NCBI RefSeq assembly: GCF_001584725.1
Contig: NZ_CP014606.1
Coordinates: forward strand, 62,001 to 126,000
Direction: 5' to 3'
Length of the DNA: 64,000 bases
Source of the DNA: an endosymbiont 'TC1' of Trimyema compressum
Lineage (GTDB): Bacteria > Bacillota > TC1
Shown: positions 9,732-19,468 of the stretch, piece after piece
Numbering within the stretch: position 1 is the first letter of the stretch
Layout of the letters: each line of letters starts with the position of its first letter
The notes under the pieces: model-generated
What the model saw: the letters and a program-made list of their open reading frames with translations, nothing else
Told to the model about the DNA's origin: nothing
Database searches by the model: none
Program-made: the position numbers and the translations under genes

Positions 9732-10718
9732 TTGAAAAAGTGGTTAGGAATAGGAATATTAGTAATATTTTCATTGTTTGGGCTTGTAGCTTGTGGTGAT
9801 AGTAGCAGTGGTTCAGGAGATGGATTTAAGGTAGGCATGGCATTAACTGGTTCTAAAACCGATGGTGGATGGAACCAAAGCGGCTTATGAAGGGTTAGAA
9901 CCAAAGATAAGCTAGGTGCAGAAATTGTATTTAATGAAAATACACAACCATCTGATTATGAAAAGATTTTAAGAGACTATGCTAAAGAAGGTTGTACATT
10001 AGTAATTGGACATGGTTTTGAGTTTTCTGATGGAGCTAAAGTAGTAGCAGAGGAATATCCAGATGTGAAATTTGTTGCAACTAGTTCTCAGGTATCAAAT
10101 AATAAAAACCTAGGATCTATTGAAAATAATGCATGGGAAGCTGGATTCCTTCAAGGTGCTTTTGCGGCACTATTTTATGATGGAGAACCAGTTGGGACTG
10201 TTGGCGGACAAGAAATTCCACCAATTAAAAATTCAATGGTTGGTTATGAAGCAGGTGCAAAATACATTAAATCAGATATTAAAGTATTAAGTGCAACAAC
10301 GGGTAACTTTGATGATGCTAATAAAGTTAAAGAGCAATCATTATCAATGTTCCAACAAAGTGCAAGTATTTTAATGGTTAATGCGGATCATGCTGCACGT
10401 GGTTGCTATGAAGCTGCAAAAGAGAAAGGCAAATATGCTATTGGCTCTATTGCACCTTAGTATGAGCAATATCCAGAATCATTAATTGCGTGTGGTGAGG
10501 TTAATATGCCTAAAGCTATTTTCCAAGTAGCACAAGATGTTAAGGATGGAAAATTTAATGGTGAGTATTACTTGAAAGGTGTTGCAGATGACATTGTATC
10601 TTTAACCTACAATCCAGCTTTAGAATCAAAAGTTCCAGAAGCAGTTAAAACAAAAATCACAGAACTTACTAGTGAAATAAAAAGTGGTAAGTTAAAAGTT
10701 ATGGATTACATTAAGTAA
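9732..10718 (+). pseudogene. BMP-family substrate-binding lipoprotein, broken
   Basis: Membrane-anchored purine-nucleoside binding protein of the importer. TTG start at 9732 preceded by AAAGGAG. The signal peptide ends in a lipobox (LVACGDSSS). The mature part shows GMALTGSKTDGGWNQS, YPDVKFVATSS, GSIENNAWEAGFLQGA and YKP-type C-terminal elements, giving about 328 codons, normal for the family. Two lesions: a TGA at about 9888 lies in a short out-of-frame patch bounded by two compensating indels (about 9880-9905), and a TAG at 10458-10460 sits where relatives would have glutamine (IAP-stop-YEQYPES). It is the last gene before the terminator. Confidence 0.85.
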
Positions 10719-10725
10719 GTATGCT

Positions 10726-10759
10726 AAAAAGCTTTCCAAATTAATTTGGAAAGCTTTTT
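10726..10759 (+). terminator. Intrinsic terminator after purine locus
   Basis: A 15-bp stem (AAAAAGCTTTCCAAA paired with TTTGGAAAGCTTTTT) with a 4-base loop, directly after the BMP gene stop. A 19-codon open frame with a ribosome-binding site follows (ATG at about 10784), too short to call. Confidence 0.85.
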
Positions 10760-10871
10760 AATTCTATTGAGAGGAATTAGAATATGAAAAAAATTTTATT
10801 TTATTTTGAAACGTTAATAGGTTGTATTTATCATTTTTTGTAGTATATAATGCAAATAAATAGCTCGAATC

Positions 10872-11208
10872 TTAGTCTTTAATATTTGGATTTAGATTTT
10901 CTGTATAACCCAAGATTGTAATTTTACTGCTATGTTCAAGTTGCTATATGCACTAAGCGGTAAATTATTTGCACCAACAAGTTCTATTTTTGATGTAGCA
11001 AAAGGGGTTGTTAAATTTAAATTAATTTTTGGATCAACATAAACTGCCCAATCAGCTTCCTTAGGATCCGGACTAGGACTATAACTATTTGTAAAATTAA
11101 CAGTTGCAATAGCATCAGCAGCATTAGTATAGTTTGTACAATAAAATGAAATACAAACACTCATAAGTAAACTAAAAAAACAAATAATCTTTTCTTTATT
11201 TTTGTCAT
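10872..11208 (-). pseudogene. Small secreted surface protein of WxL locus, disrupted
   Basis: The start is the ATG at 11208, preceded by GGAGGAAATA. A frameshift within the first ten codons is needed to join MTKIKK to the hydrophobic signal sequence (IICFFSLLMSVCIS) and the mature part. The mature part begins after an alanine-rich site and reads WAVYVDPKINLNL...ATSKIELVGANN...LNIAVK. This resembles short beta-rich modules found with WxL proteins in Firmicutes. A second frame change near 10915 gives a natural end (LGYTENLNPNIKD) at 10872. Function unknown; likely surface-exposed. It is last of the minus-strand WxL cluster. Confidence 0.5.
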
Positions 11209-11299
11209 TATTTCCTCCATATATATTATATAAACACAAAAAATTATTTATTAAAAAATTAAATATCAATTTACTGTAATTCATCAATATAAAAAATAA

Positions 11300-11945
11300 T
11301 TAATCAGGTACGTCAGTTAATGTCCAAATTAAGGTGGTTGAATAATCGAGGGGGATTGCATCACCTGGTGAAACAATAAGGGCTATATTATCTCCACAGA
11401 CCACGTTGCCTTCCATTGAAGCAGTCCTTCATCAGTACGTGGAGCTCTCACAACATTAGATGGCATACTGACATTGTTAATAAAAACATCTGCATATATA
11501 TTGGAATAAACTTTTGGTGGTGTTCCTGCAGATATTCCCGAAGTAATTTCTCCAGTTATTTGAGTCAAAGAACTCACCTTTTTCAGACATATATTACTGC
11601 CGCTTAAAGCATCTGCAAATACAGTATGTTGACCATCTGTATAATAAACTCTCATAGGAAGACTGGCTTGAACCGTAAATCTATATCCACTTGACACTCC
11701 TCGCTCATCGCTCACTCTTACATTACTATTAACCATTGAGTCAAGATAAGTATTAGTAACATAATGCCCGTTAAGCGAAATCGAACCAAAGTTAAAAACA
11801 CTTGGCACTTCAAGTAACTTTAAATCACCTTTAACAAATTTAGCTGTAATAATAGTGCTTTGACTTTGTGAACTAGCTGATATTACAGAAATTCCAAATG
11901 TAAAAACAATATCAAAGTTAAAATTGCTGACACTAATTTTTTCAT
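11300..11945 (-). pseudogene. WxL domain surface protein, frameshifted
   Basis: Cell-surface protein held non-covalently to peptidoglycan by a C-terminal WxL domain. ATG at 11945 follows GGAGGATTA. The signal sequence MKKLVSAILTLI breaks at residue 12 in a T-rich run, then resumes as FTFGISVISASS. The core carries LLEVPSVFNFG, DERGVSSGYRFTVQA (the first WxL-type motif) and LLQWKATW. A second frameshift near 11395 precedes the distal motif LIWTLTDVP, the defining WxL C-terminus, at 11300-11340. About 214 residues, the usual size. Sits 49 bases after the DUF916 gene on the same strand, the arrangement seen in enterococcal and lactobacillar WxL operons. Confidence 0.8.
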
Positions 11946-11993
11946 TATTAATCCTCCTATTTACTTGGTGTAAAAAGCATATTTATACTATTA

Positions 11994-12989
11994 TCACTTT
12001 CTATTTTCTTTATTCCTTCTATTTTTTATTAAAAAATATACTAAAATTACTAATGCAATGTTAAAAATAATATAAAGAAAAATTGAATAATCAGGAGGAT
12101 TAACAACGTTTGTAGTATCATCAGAGGTCTTTTGATCTACTGTAAAAGATAATTGTTTTTTCCAATCCTTATCTCCGATTTTCACTGTAACATCTACTAC
12201 ATAATTCCCTGGATCTATATTATTTTTTTTCCAATATATTGGTAAGTCAGCATTAGAATTTGGTGCCATAGCAATCTTAGAGCTTTCATCAGATTGCAAA
12301 ATTTCTGAGGATCCTGCCTTCTTAACTTCCGTTTTAAGAATCATATTATTTATTATTGAAGCTTCAGTATTTTGAACATTAATAGTAATTACTGGTATTC
12401 TTTTATATCTTGTAACACCTGCTTTATTAATAATAATATTAGGTTCAGGAGCTATATCATAGTTTAGTTTTACGCCTTTGATTAACGCACTTATATTATC
12501 TACTTGAGTTTTATTTGCTATATCATTTTTATTTTTTTTCTCTCTATATTGAATTCCACCTAGTATTATTCCTTTTTTTATGTCTTTCGGAATTTTTAAA
12601 TTGGCTGTAATTTTTTTTGTAGTTTTAGCTGGTAAACTTATTTCTTTTTCATTCAATTCCAGTATTGTGCTTAAAGGGTTTTGTAAGCTTACATCTAAAG
12701 GATATTTTGTAGGTGAATAATCAATTTCTCCATTCATTGTTGTCCAAGCATTTGTTATTTCACCTTCTAATTCTACATCAGCATCTTTGTTATTAACAAG
12801 CGTTACCTCAAGAACCTGACTCATTTCAGGCTGAATAGATAAATCAAAAAAAGTTTCATTAGTGTGAATTTGATTGCTAGGTAAGTTTGCTTCCATTGTC
12901 ATATATTCATCATCTGCTAGTATTTGACATGCACCAAATATAAAAGAAAAAAGAGCTATTATAGTTATAATACATATTTTTTTCAACAT
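11994..12989 (-). CDS. DUF916/DUF3324 WxL-associated membrane protein
   Basis: Accessory membrane protein of WxL loci; its first domain is annotated as a WxL-protein peptidoglycan-binding domain and the second as a host-binding domain. The 331-residue frame is intact. It has an N-terminal signal sequence with a possible lipobox (FGACQ), TFFDLSIQPEMSQVLEVTLVN, an ILGGIQY motif around residue 160, two immunoglobulin-like beta domains, and a C-terminal membrane helix (IFLYIIFNIALVILVYFLI) with a KNRRNKENRK tail. The start at 12989 is chosen for AAGGGGGATGGAAAT upstream. It is the only intact minus-strand gene of this locus. Confidence 0.85.
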   Translation of the reverse strand: MLKKICIITIIALFSFIFGACQILADDEYMTMEANLPSNQIHTNETFFDLSIQPEMSQVLEVTLVNNKDADVELEGEITNAWTTMNGEIDYSPTKYPLDVSLQNPLSTILELNEKEISLPAKTTKKITANLKIPKDIKKGIILGGIQYREKKNKNDIANKTQVDNISALIKGVKLNYDIAPEPNIIINKAGVTRYKRIPVITINVQNTEASIINNMILKTEVKKAGSSEILQSDESSKIAMAPNSNADLPIYWKKNNIDPGNYVVDVTVKIGDKDWKKQLSFTVDQKTSDDTTNVVNPPDYSIFLYIIFNIALVILVYFLIKNRRNKENRK

Positions 12990-13106
12990 ATTTCCATCCC
13001 CCTTACCAAAAACACTTGGGATAACTGTATCCACAATTACCCCAAGTTTAAAAAATCAATTATTTAAACAATAACAAGAACATTTACTAATGTCCATATC
13101 AAAATA

Positions 13107-13746
13107 TTATGGCACATCAGCTAATGACCATGTCAAAGTACATAAATAATCTCCGGCTTTTGCTTCTCCAGCTTTAACATTTAAAGTAATTTTATCTCCT
13201 GTCCAATTTGCAGCCCAACCCAAAAGACCTTGGTCACTCAAGTGGGATGTGGATAGAACTGTAGATGGAATAGCAACTCCTAAATTAAAATTATCAGCAT
13301 AAATTGTACCTGAACCATTAAATACTAATGGTTCAGTTCCTATACCAGCAGTTGTAGAATCTTGAACAAGTGTAGGCTTTATTAATTTTATATTACCTCC
13401 ATCTAATTCATCCAATATTATTGAATGTAGTTCATCTTCTTCATAAGATATCATTCCAGTGAGAGCTTGAACTGTTAATTTATAACCATTTATGCCACCT
13501 CTTTCATCCGTTACATGCGCTGTATAGGTGGTAGTATTTGGTAATGTTGCGCTACTAGCTTTTACTGCATTTACAAAAATATCTCCAAAAGCAAAAGAAT
13601 CAGGAACTTTATCTAATGTTAATAAAGAAGCAGGCTCTTCTGCCTTTAAAGAATTAGGCTGGAGTAAGTTTAAGTTAATAAATAATATAACTATTATTAA
13701 TAAATATAGAATATTTTTTTAATAGGGTTAGAATTTGACTTGTCAT
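13107..13746 (-). pseudogene. WxL domain surface protein, frameshifted signal peptide, shares inverted repeat
   Basis: WxL-anchored surface protein. ATG at 13746 follows AAGAAGG. The first eleven codons (MTSQILTLLKK) must shift frame in a seven-A run near 13715 to reach the hydrophobic segment ILYLLIIVILFINLNLLQ. The mature part then reads VPDSFAFGDIFVNAVKAS, DERGGINGYKLTVQAL and LLGWAANW, and ends in LTWSLADVP, a WxL C-terminus. From the FAFGDIF region to LCTL it is identical in DNA to the divergent gene at 14154-14810. Only the signal peptide half and the last eight codons differ. Confidence 0.8.
13135..13595 (+). repeat. Left arm of 461-bp perfect inverted repeat
   Basis: Reading both strands, 13135-13595 is the reverse complement of 14307-14767 with no difference that I could find. 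Arms lie inside the two divergent WxL genes and are separated by 711 bp carrying both gene starts. Sequence diverges abruptly outside both arm ends. Confidence 0.85.
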
Positions 13747-14153
13747 TATTTTACCTTCTTATTCATAAAATATTTTTTTGTTATTGTTATGTTTTTTAAT
13801 TGTATTCTATAAGGCGTTTGTTTGCCAATTCAATAATATTTTTATGATTAAAACATGTATCATAATACTTTTTAGTATAACTCATCTAAATATATTTTAG
13901 CATAAATAGCTTTATAAAAAACAGTATAAATGTATTATTTTTATTATAATACAAGGAAATTTCACTAAAAAAGCATTGACTTATTACTGCAATGACTATA
14001 CTATAAAATTAAAGAAATATATAAAATACTGAAAAATATTTTATAATAAAATAGCGAGCTACTACTGTTTAAGAAAAAGACTTCAATTACTCAAAATAAC
14101 ATTAGCGAAAAATGAAAACACATCGTGTATGTGACAGGAGAGAGATTTTTTAT

Positions 14154-14810
14154 ATGAAGAAAAAAGTTTTAATATTATTTGCAAGTTTACTAATATTAGG
14201 ATTTGCTTTGCCAGTTTCAGTATTTGCAGCAAACCTTACAGGAACAACACAAGTTACTGCAAAATTTAAAACAGGGGATTTAACATTGGACGCTATCCCT
14301 AGTGCATTTGCTTTTGGAGATATTTTTGTAAATGCAGTAAAAGCTAGTAGCGCAACATTACCAAATACTACCACCTATACAGCGCATGTAACGGATGAAA
14401 GAGGTGGCATAAATGGTTATAAATTAACAGTTCAAGCTCTCACTGGAATGATATCTTATGAAGAAGATGAACTACATTCAATAATATTGGATGAATTAGA
14501 TGGAGGTAATATAAAATTAATAAAGCCTACACTTGTTCAAGATTCTACAACTGCTGGTATAGGAACTGAACCATTAGTATTTAATGGTTCAGGTACAATT
14601 TATGCTGATAATTTTAATTTAGGAGTTGCTATTCCATCTACAGTTCTATCCACATCCCACTTGAGTGACCAAGGTCTTTTGGGTTGGGCTGCAAATTGGA
14701 CAGGAGATAAAATTACTTTAAATGTTAAAGCTGGAGAAGCAAAAGCCGGAGATTATTTATGTACTTTAGTATGGACGTTATCTGATGTACCTGCAGCAGT
14801 TGTAGTCTAG
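14154..14810 (+). CDS. WxL domain surface protein, intact
   Basis: Secreted 218-residue protein. The start at 14154 has a clear signal peptide (MKKKVLILFASLLILGF... ending VFA), preceded by ACAGGAGAGAG. The earlier in-frame ATG at 14112 would bury the signal. The mature chain has TAKFKTGDLTLDAIPSAFAFG, DERGGINGYKLTVQAL and the distal LVWTLSDVP, defining a WxL domain that binds the cell wall. It reads away from the minus-strand WxL operon and shares a 461-bp perfect repeat with the opposite gene. It is the only WxL gene of three without a frameshift. No terminator hairpin was seen between 14811 and 15050, which holds no gene. Confidence 0.85.
   Translation: MKKKVLILFASLLILGFALPVSVFAANLTGTTQVTAKFKTGDLTLDAIPSAFAFGDIFVNAVKASSATLPNTTTYTAHVTDERGGINGYKLTVQALTGMISYEEDELHSIILDELDGGNIKLIKPTLVQDSTTAGIGTEPLVFNGSGTIYADNFNLGVAIPSTVLSTSHLSDQGLLGWAANWTGDKITLNVKAGEAKAGDYLCTLVWTLSDVPAAVVV
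14307..14767 (-). repeat. Right arm of 461-bp perfect inverted repeat
   Basis: Reverse complement of 13135-13595. See the left arm. The arm covers codons from the FAFGDIF segment to the last few before the WxL C-terminus. Confidence 0.85.
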
Positions 14811-15054
14811 ATGATTTTTTAAATCATGTTAAAATGAAAAGTAGTATAGAATGTGATTAATAGAAATGAGAGAGAATAAAAAGTGGTCTAAAAACCTATG
14901 AAGCGTGTTAATTATCATTTTAAGTTTAGCAGATAGGAATAGGCTTAGTATTTAATATAAATAATTGTATTAGACTTAGATAGTTATCAAACTACCTAGT
15001 TCTTAGTTTTTTATTAATGAAGTAGTCAATAATTAAGAGGCATAAAAAGACTGA

Positions 15055-15928
15055 ATTAAACCACCTGTTCAATTCTAAATCGGACAGGTGGTTTTCCATT
15101 AAGTTTCCGAACAGGCCTAATATAATTAAAATAGTGAATTGTTTTAGCGACTACAGAGCGTAAATCATCTTCTAACCAATAACGGGGCGGAATTGAAAAC
15201 GCAAAACATCTTTAAACCTGCCAAAGAAACTTTCCGTAATGGCATTATCTTTTGGGTTATCGACTCTTGACATACTTTGAACAACATTATATTCTCTAAG
15301 CAAGGCTTGATAAGCTGATGAAGTGTATTGAATACCTTGGTCACGGTGTAAAAGGATAGGGTAATCAAGTACGCTTTGTTTTTCCAGAAACCTTTTTGCG
15401 GAGTCTAGAACAAATTTCATACCAAGAGAATCACTTAATTCCCATTCTATAATTTCATTGTTGAATAAATCTAAATAACAAATTAGATAGTAACATTTTC
15501 CTTTATGTTTAATATATGTAATATCTGAAACCACTTTTCTGAGAGAATCTAGTGTGTTAAATTTTCGATTTAAAATATTAGGATAAATACAGGTAACGGG
15601 CTTTACGTGTATATCCTCTAATATTGAGCCGCTTCATTGAACGCCACACAGACACATCACATACTTGCCAATCAACCTCTAATTCAAGTTTATCTCGCAG
15701 TTGTCGGTATCCCACATTGAAGGATAGTGGGTATGAATATTTTTAATATGAGCATCTAGCAATACTTGTGTTTTTCATACTGATTAGGTTCTCCTTCTGC
15801 TAATTATTGTTACTCCCATTTGTGGATGTTGCTTTCACTTATTCCAGTTTCTTTTGAGAGGTTTTTTCTAGATTCTCCTGACAAGTATCGCTTTACTATT
15901 GATAGCTTTTCTTCTTTACTGTGAATTT
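15055..15928 (-). mobile_element. Truncated IS3-family (IS150-like) element
   Basis: Transposase OrfB remnant reading leftward. VSDITYI (first Asp), HRDQGIQYTS (second Asp) and NAITESFFGRFK (Glu) give a complete DDE triad between 15165 and 15545. Upstream pieces to about 15640 match the HTH_21 part (KPVTCIYPNIL) in shifted frames. An OrfA N-terminus (SKIHSKEEKLSIVKRYLSGES) lies at about 15850-15925 and abuts the next IS, which seems to have inserted at its start codon. Near 15060-15093 an inverted repeat (ACCACCTGT/ACAGGTGGT) marks the distal end. Several frameshifts; inactive. Confidence 0.7.
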
Positions 15929-17193
15929 TGGATATATACTAAAAAAGTAGACAGGAAAAAGTGAAACATGTTTTAAATAAGTAGACACATAAGAAAGGAT
16001 AAAATTATGAATAATTACAAGAAATACGATGAAGAATTTAAAAAAAGTATTGTTAATTTACACCAAAACGGTAAAACTCAATCCCAACTTTCTAAAGAAT
16101 ATGGTGTCTCCATGTCTGCTTTACACAAGTGGATTAAACTTTATTCTCAGGTTAGAATTGATGATGATACTATTCTAACCGCTAAGCAGATTAAGGATCT
16201 TCAAAAGCGTAATGCTCGACTCTAGGAGGAAAATATCATTTTAAAAAAAGCAATTGCCATATTCACGCCTCACTCAGACAAAGATTAATGGCTGTTCATA
16301 CCCTTCGTTTTCAGCACGCTATCTCTTTTCTTTGTCATGTCCTTAAAGTGAACCGCAGCTCCTATTACAAATACTTTTCGGAAAAACTTTCTCCTAGAAC
16401 TATTGAGAATTAAAAACTCCGTCAGCTTATTCTCGGAGATTTGTCATCTTACTAAGAGACGTATTGGCCCATCTAAGATTAAGGCTCTTCTTTCCTATGA
16501 CTATGGCATCAACATCAGTATTGGTAGAGCGAGCCGCCTGATGACTGACATGAATCTTCCTAAAATGCCTACTATCAAACTTCGGTTTATTCATCCGAGG
16601 TCTATTCCCAATTTTGATTGCCCTAACTACCTAAATCAAAATTTTAATGTTCCTCAGCCCAATCAAGTCTGGGCTAGTGACATTACCTATATTAATTTAA
16701 ATGCCTCTTTTGCTTATCTCTGTGTTATTATGGATTTATTTTCTCGTAAAATTATTGCTTGGAAGCTCTCTCTTAAAATTGATACTTCTCTTGTTAAGGA
16801 TACTTTTATCAAAGCCTTTTATTCTCAAAAACCTTCTACTTCTCTTATTTTTCATTCTGACAGAGGTTCCTAATATACTTCTTTTATCTTTAGAAAGCTC
16901 CTTGATTCTTTTGGTATCATTCAATCTTTTTCTAAGCTTTCTCATCCTTGGGACAATGCTGTCGTTGAGTCCTTTTTAAATATATGAAAAAAGAAGAAAT
17001 TCTTCGTAGGTCTTTTTCTTCCTTTGCTCAAATTAAGCTTTCCTGCTTTGAACACATTGAGGGCTTCTACAACCCCCTATACGTCCCCACTCTGCTAATA
17101 ACATTCTTTCTCCTAATTCCAAAGAAGACTATTTTTTCACTTCTATTAAAACTTAATTTCACTTTTTCTATCTACTCTATTGACATTCTTCCA
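15929..17193 (+). mobile_element. IS3-family insertion sequence, copy 1 (1265 bp)
   Basis: Ends begin TGGATATATACT on the left and finish GACATTCTTCCA on the right; after a few bases both ends share the internal motif GTAGAnAGnAAAAAGTGAAA, consistent with terminal inverted repeats. It encodes OrfA and OrfB (see next entry). An inverted copy of equal length lies at 19469-20733; I found one difference, near the left tip. No target-site duplication is visible: the left flank ends GAATTT and the right flank starts GTAGCT. It interrupts a remnant IS on the left and a B-repeat surface gene on the right. Confidence 0.8.
16007..17160 (+). pseudogene. IS3-family transposase OrfA/OrfB, copy 1, with stops
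   Basis: OrfA (16007-16288) is a helix-turn-helix protein (YDEEFKKSIVNLHQNGKTQSQLSKEYGVS) with an in-frame TAG at 16223 just before EENIILKKA. OrfB starts at the overlapping ATG 16288. It contains VNRSSYYKY, then the DDE integrase: WASDITYI (D), HSDRGS (D), NAVVESFFKYMKKEE (E). OrfB has TAA at 16411, a frameshift at about 16435, TAA at 16871 inside HSDRGS-stop-YTS, and further shifts near 16980. The same lesions occur in copy 2, so they predate duplication. A functional transposase supplied elsewhere, or suppression, would be needed for movement. Confidence 0.8.
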
Positions 17194-17199
17194 GTAGCT

Positions 17200-18326
17200 T
17201 CATTTAAACTGTCTACTTCCTTTATATCCACACTGAAGTTTTCAACACTTAATTCATAGCCATGTTCTTCCCATTGGGTATATAAAATTACATAATTATT
17301 TGGCATCACTGTACTTGCAAAGTCCCATTTTATTCCACTTCCATCTTTTGCTGTATTACAACCGCTAAATGCATAACCCGTTTTGTGTAGTTATTACTTG
17401 GTAAATTTTGTTTAGCACCTTCCTTGAGGCTTAGAGGAGACATTATTCCTTCTCCTCCATTACTATCAAAATTTAGTTTGTTTTTCTCTCTTACATTAAC
17501 AAATGAAGTTATAGTACCAACTTTTTATTATTTCTGATATCCATAATATCTATAGATATTGTTTTTTCCAATAGTTGAAAAATCAACCGGTTGAACTACA
17601 TTAGCACTATAACCTTGCAACAAGGAAGTCACTAAGCTATTATCATCTGGAGCTGAATCACCTAAATAAATTGTATTGTTTACTGGCGAAGCAATCTTAA
17701 CCCAATCACAACCATCAATAAGATTCCCAGCAACATCACTATCATAAGGTTTTTTACTATAAGCCTTAAATTCAACTCTTGTTATAGAAAGTGACGGAGG
17801 TGTTGCAAAATACCCTTCATGATAAGTCAAATAACGTACAGTGCTATCAGCTATAAATTCAAATTGATTATCAATATCAAAAGCTTTATCACCATTTATT
17901 AAAGCGCCCGCATACTCCATCCCGCCATATCTTGCCCTATGCCAAAAAGACCATCTATACAAAGACCCTGAATCTGTTGAAAGATTTTGATACACAGATG
18001 CAGGAGAGTTAGCATTAAGTTCGCATATAAAACGACCATTATGAGACACTGCTCTATATAAAGGGGTTGCCCAAATCTCAATTTGATTATTTATATCAGT
18101 TGTTGACCAGCCAGGAACATCTTTTGGATCTAACATCCAACTAATTACCATTTGAACCATAATTTACATCATCAAAACCCTTATTTTGAAGCTCCGTTGG
18201 ATAAAGCATCACCTGTGCTCCTTGTATCCAGTTGTCAATCGATGTACAACAAAACATCAAAAAAACAACTAAAAATAATATTAATACCGGTCCAAAAAAT
18301 TTTTTCTTTGTATTCATTTTAATCAT
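17200..18326 (-). pseudogene. Secreted carbohydrate-binding-like protein with InlB B-repeat, truncated by IS
   Basis: ATG at 18326 (after AAGGAGTA) opens a signal sequence (FFGPVLILFLVVFLMFCC). After a frame change at about 18150 comes a beta-sandwich module with IEIWATPLYRAVSHNGRFICELNAN and SLYRWSFWHRARYGG, then VAGNLIDGCDWVKIASP. The main piece ends at 17528. Downstream fragments in other frames hold one InlB/Listeria-Bacteroides repeat (LNFDSNGG...KWDFASTVMPNN...LYTQW) before IS copy 1 cuts it at 17193. The module matches the gene at 34512. Probably a wall-exposed adhesin; dead here. Confidence 0.75.
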
Positions 18327-18459
18327 TACTCCTTATATTTATGCAAATTACACTCAAGATACAAATAAAAGTATTCAACAATCTAATAAAAATACCACTC
18401 TGATAAGTTTTCATCATTTTAGGAAAATACATTTTATAATTTTTTTATTAATATAATAT

Positions 18460-19375
18460 AATATTATATTATATTTGTCAACATCTTAGATATTATCATA
18501 TAATTATACTATTTAATGTGAATTAATTGTTATATGCTGAAAAACAAATAAAAAGCTAGCAAAAGAACTAGATATTTAAAAGTTTGTCAGTATTTTGAAG
18601 TATTACATTTAGGCTACAATGAATTCCCTTATTACACTCCTTTAAATCTTGAATTTGAAAATGAAATTCTCAGAAATATACTTTTTGAAATTATCTTTAT
18701 CCATAAAGGTATAATAGGATGCTATTAAAATACAGATTTTTCAAAAAAGAAACAATTATTATATGATTGACTATTCATGCAAATTAAAGAATTCAATACA
18801 CAGGTTATCCTTTTTATGTAAGTTCTGCTATTTACCATTTTATTCATAGACTTTCTCACAGGCAAGTCCTTATGATAATACAGCGGTCGACTCTTTTAAG
18901 CATAAAATTCGACCTAATAAATTATATCAAACAAAAACATATAATATTGTCGATTATTTAAAAACTTTTAAAAAACACTAAATGTATTCATTTTAGTTTA
19001 GATTATTTTCATTATGGATTTCAGTATTCCAATAATTTCTATTAATTTTTTTGTCCAAGTTCACCTTGACACTATAATAAATTATCTATATTCCACTGAA
19101 AAACAATAACCAATATTATAGCAAAGTGAACGAAAGATATATTTAATTAAGCAAAGTTTAGATATGAAACACTTGCTCGACTGTTTATTAGTCATTTACA
19201 TTAAATACCATTATTCTATTATTTTTATATTTTCTTTCTATAAAATTAACCATAAAAAACTAAATCTGAATTATAAAAAGAAAAACAGAAATCATCTTAA
19301 ATAAAAGCATTTTGCTCTTTCAACAAGTATCAATAAAGCTTAATCAGTAGCCTTTTCTACTTATAAAACTGAAAT
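18460..19375. other. Non-coding, decayed stretch with IS fragment
   Basis: No intact gene. At about 18770-18980 on the plus strand, shifted frames give FYVSSAIYHFIHRLS...PYDNTAVDSFKHKI, a remnant of an IS3-type integrase C-terminus (the DNA...ES region). The rest is AT-rich with no recognisable feature. Confidence 0.5.
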
Positions 19376-19379
19376 AGTA

Positions 19380-19421
19380 TAAAGATAGGAGACACAAAAA
19401 GACGTGTCTCCTATCTTTTGT
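19380..19421. terminator. Bidirectional hairpin terminator
   Basis: A perfect stem AAAGATAGGAGACAC/GTGTCTCCTATCTTT with an 8-base loop and a T-rich tail. Confidence 0.7.
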
Positions 19422-19468
19422 TATATAATGAAAAAAGGCGGTGAGAAAATGATAGAAGAATATACCTC

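Noticed and set aside
16701-16979. Leucine-rich and basic frames overlapping the IS copies on alternate strands (also 19683-19961)
   Set aside because: They are out-of-phase translations of the transposase catalytic domain.
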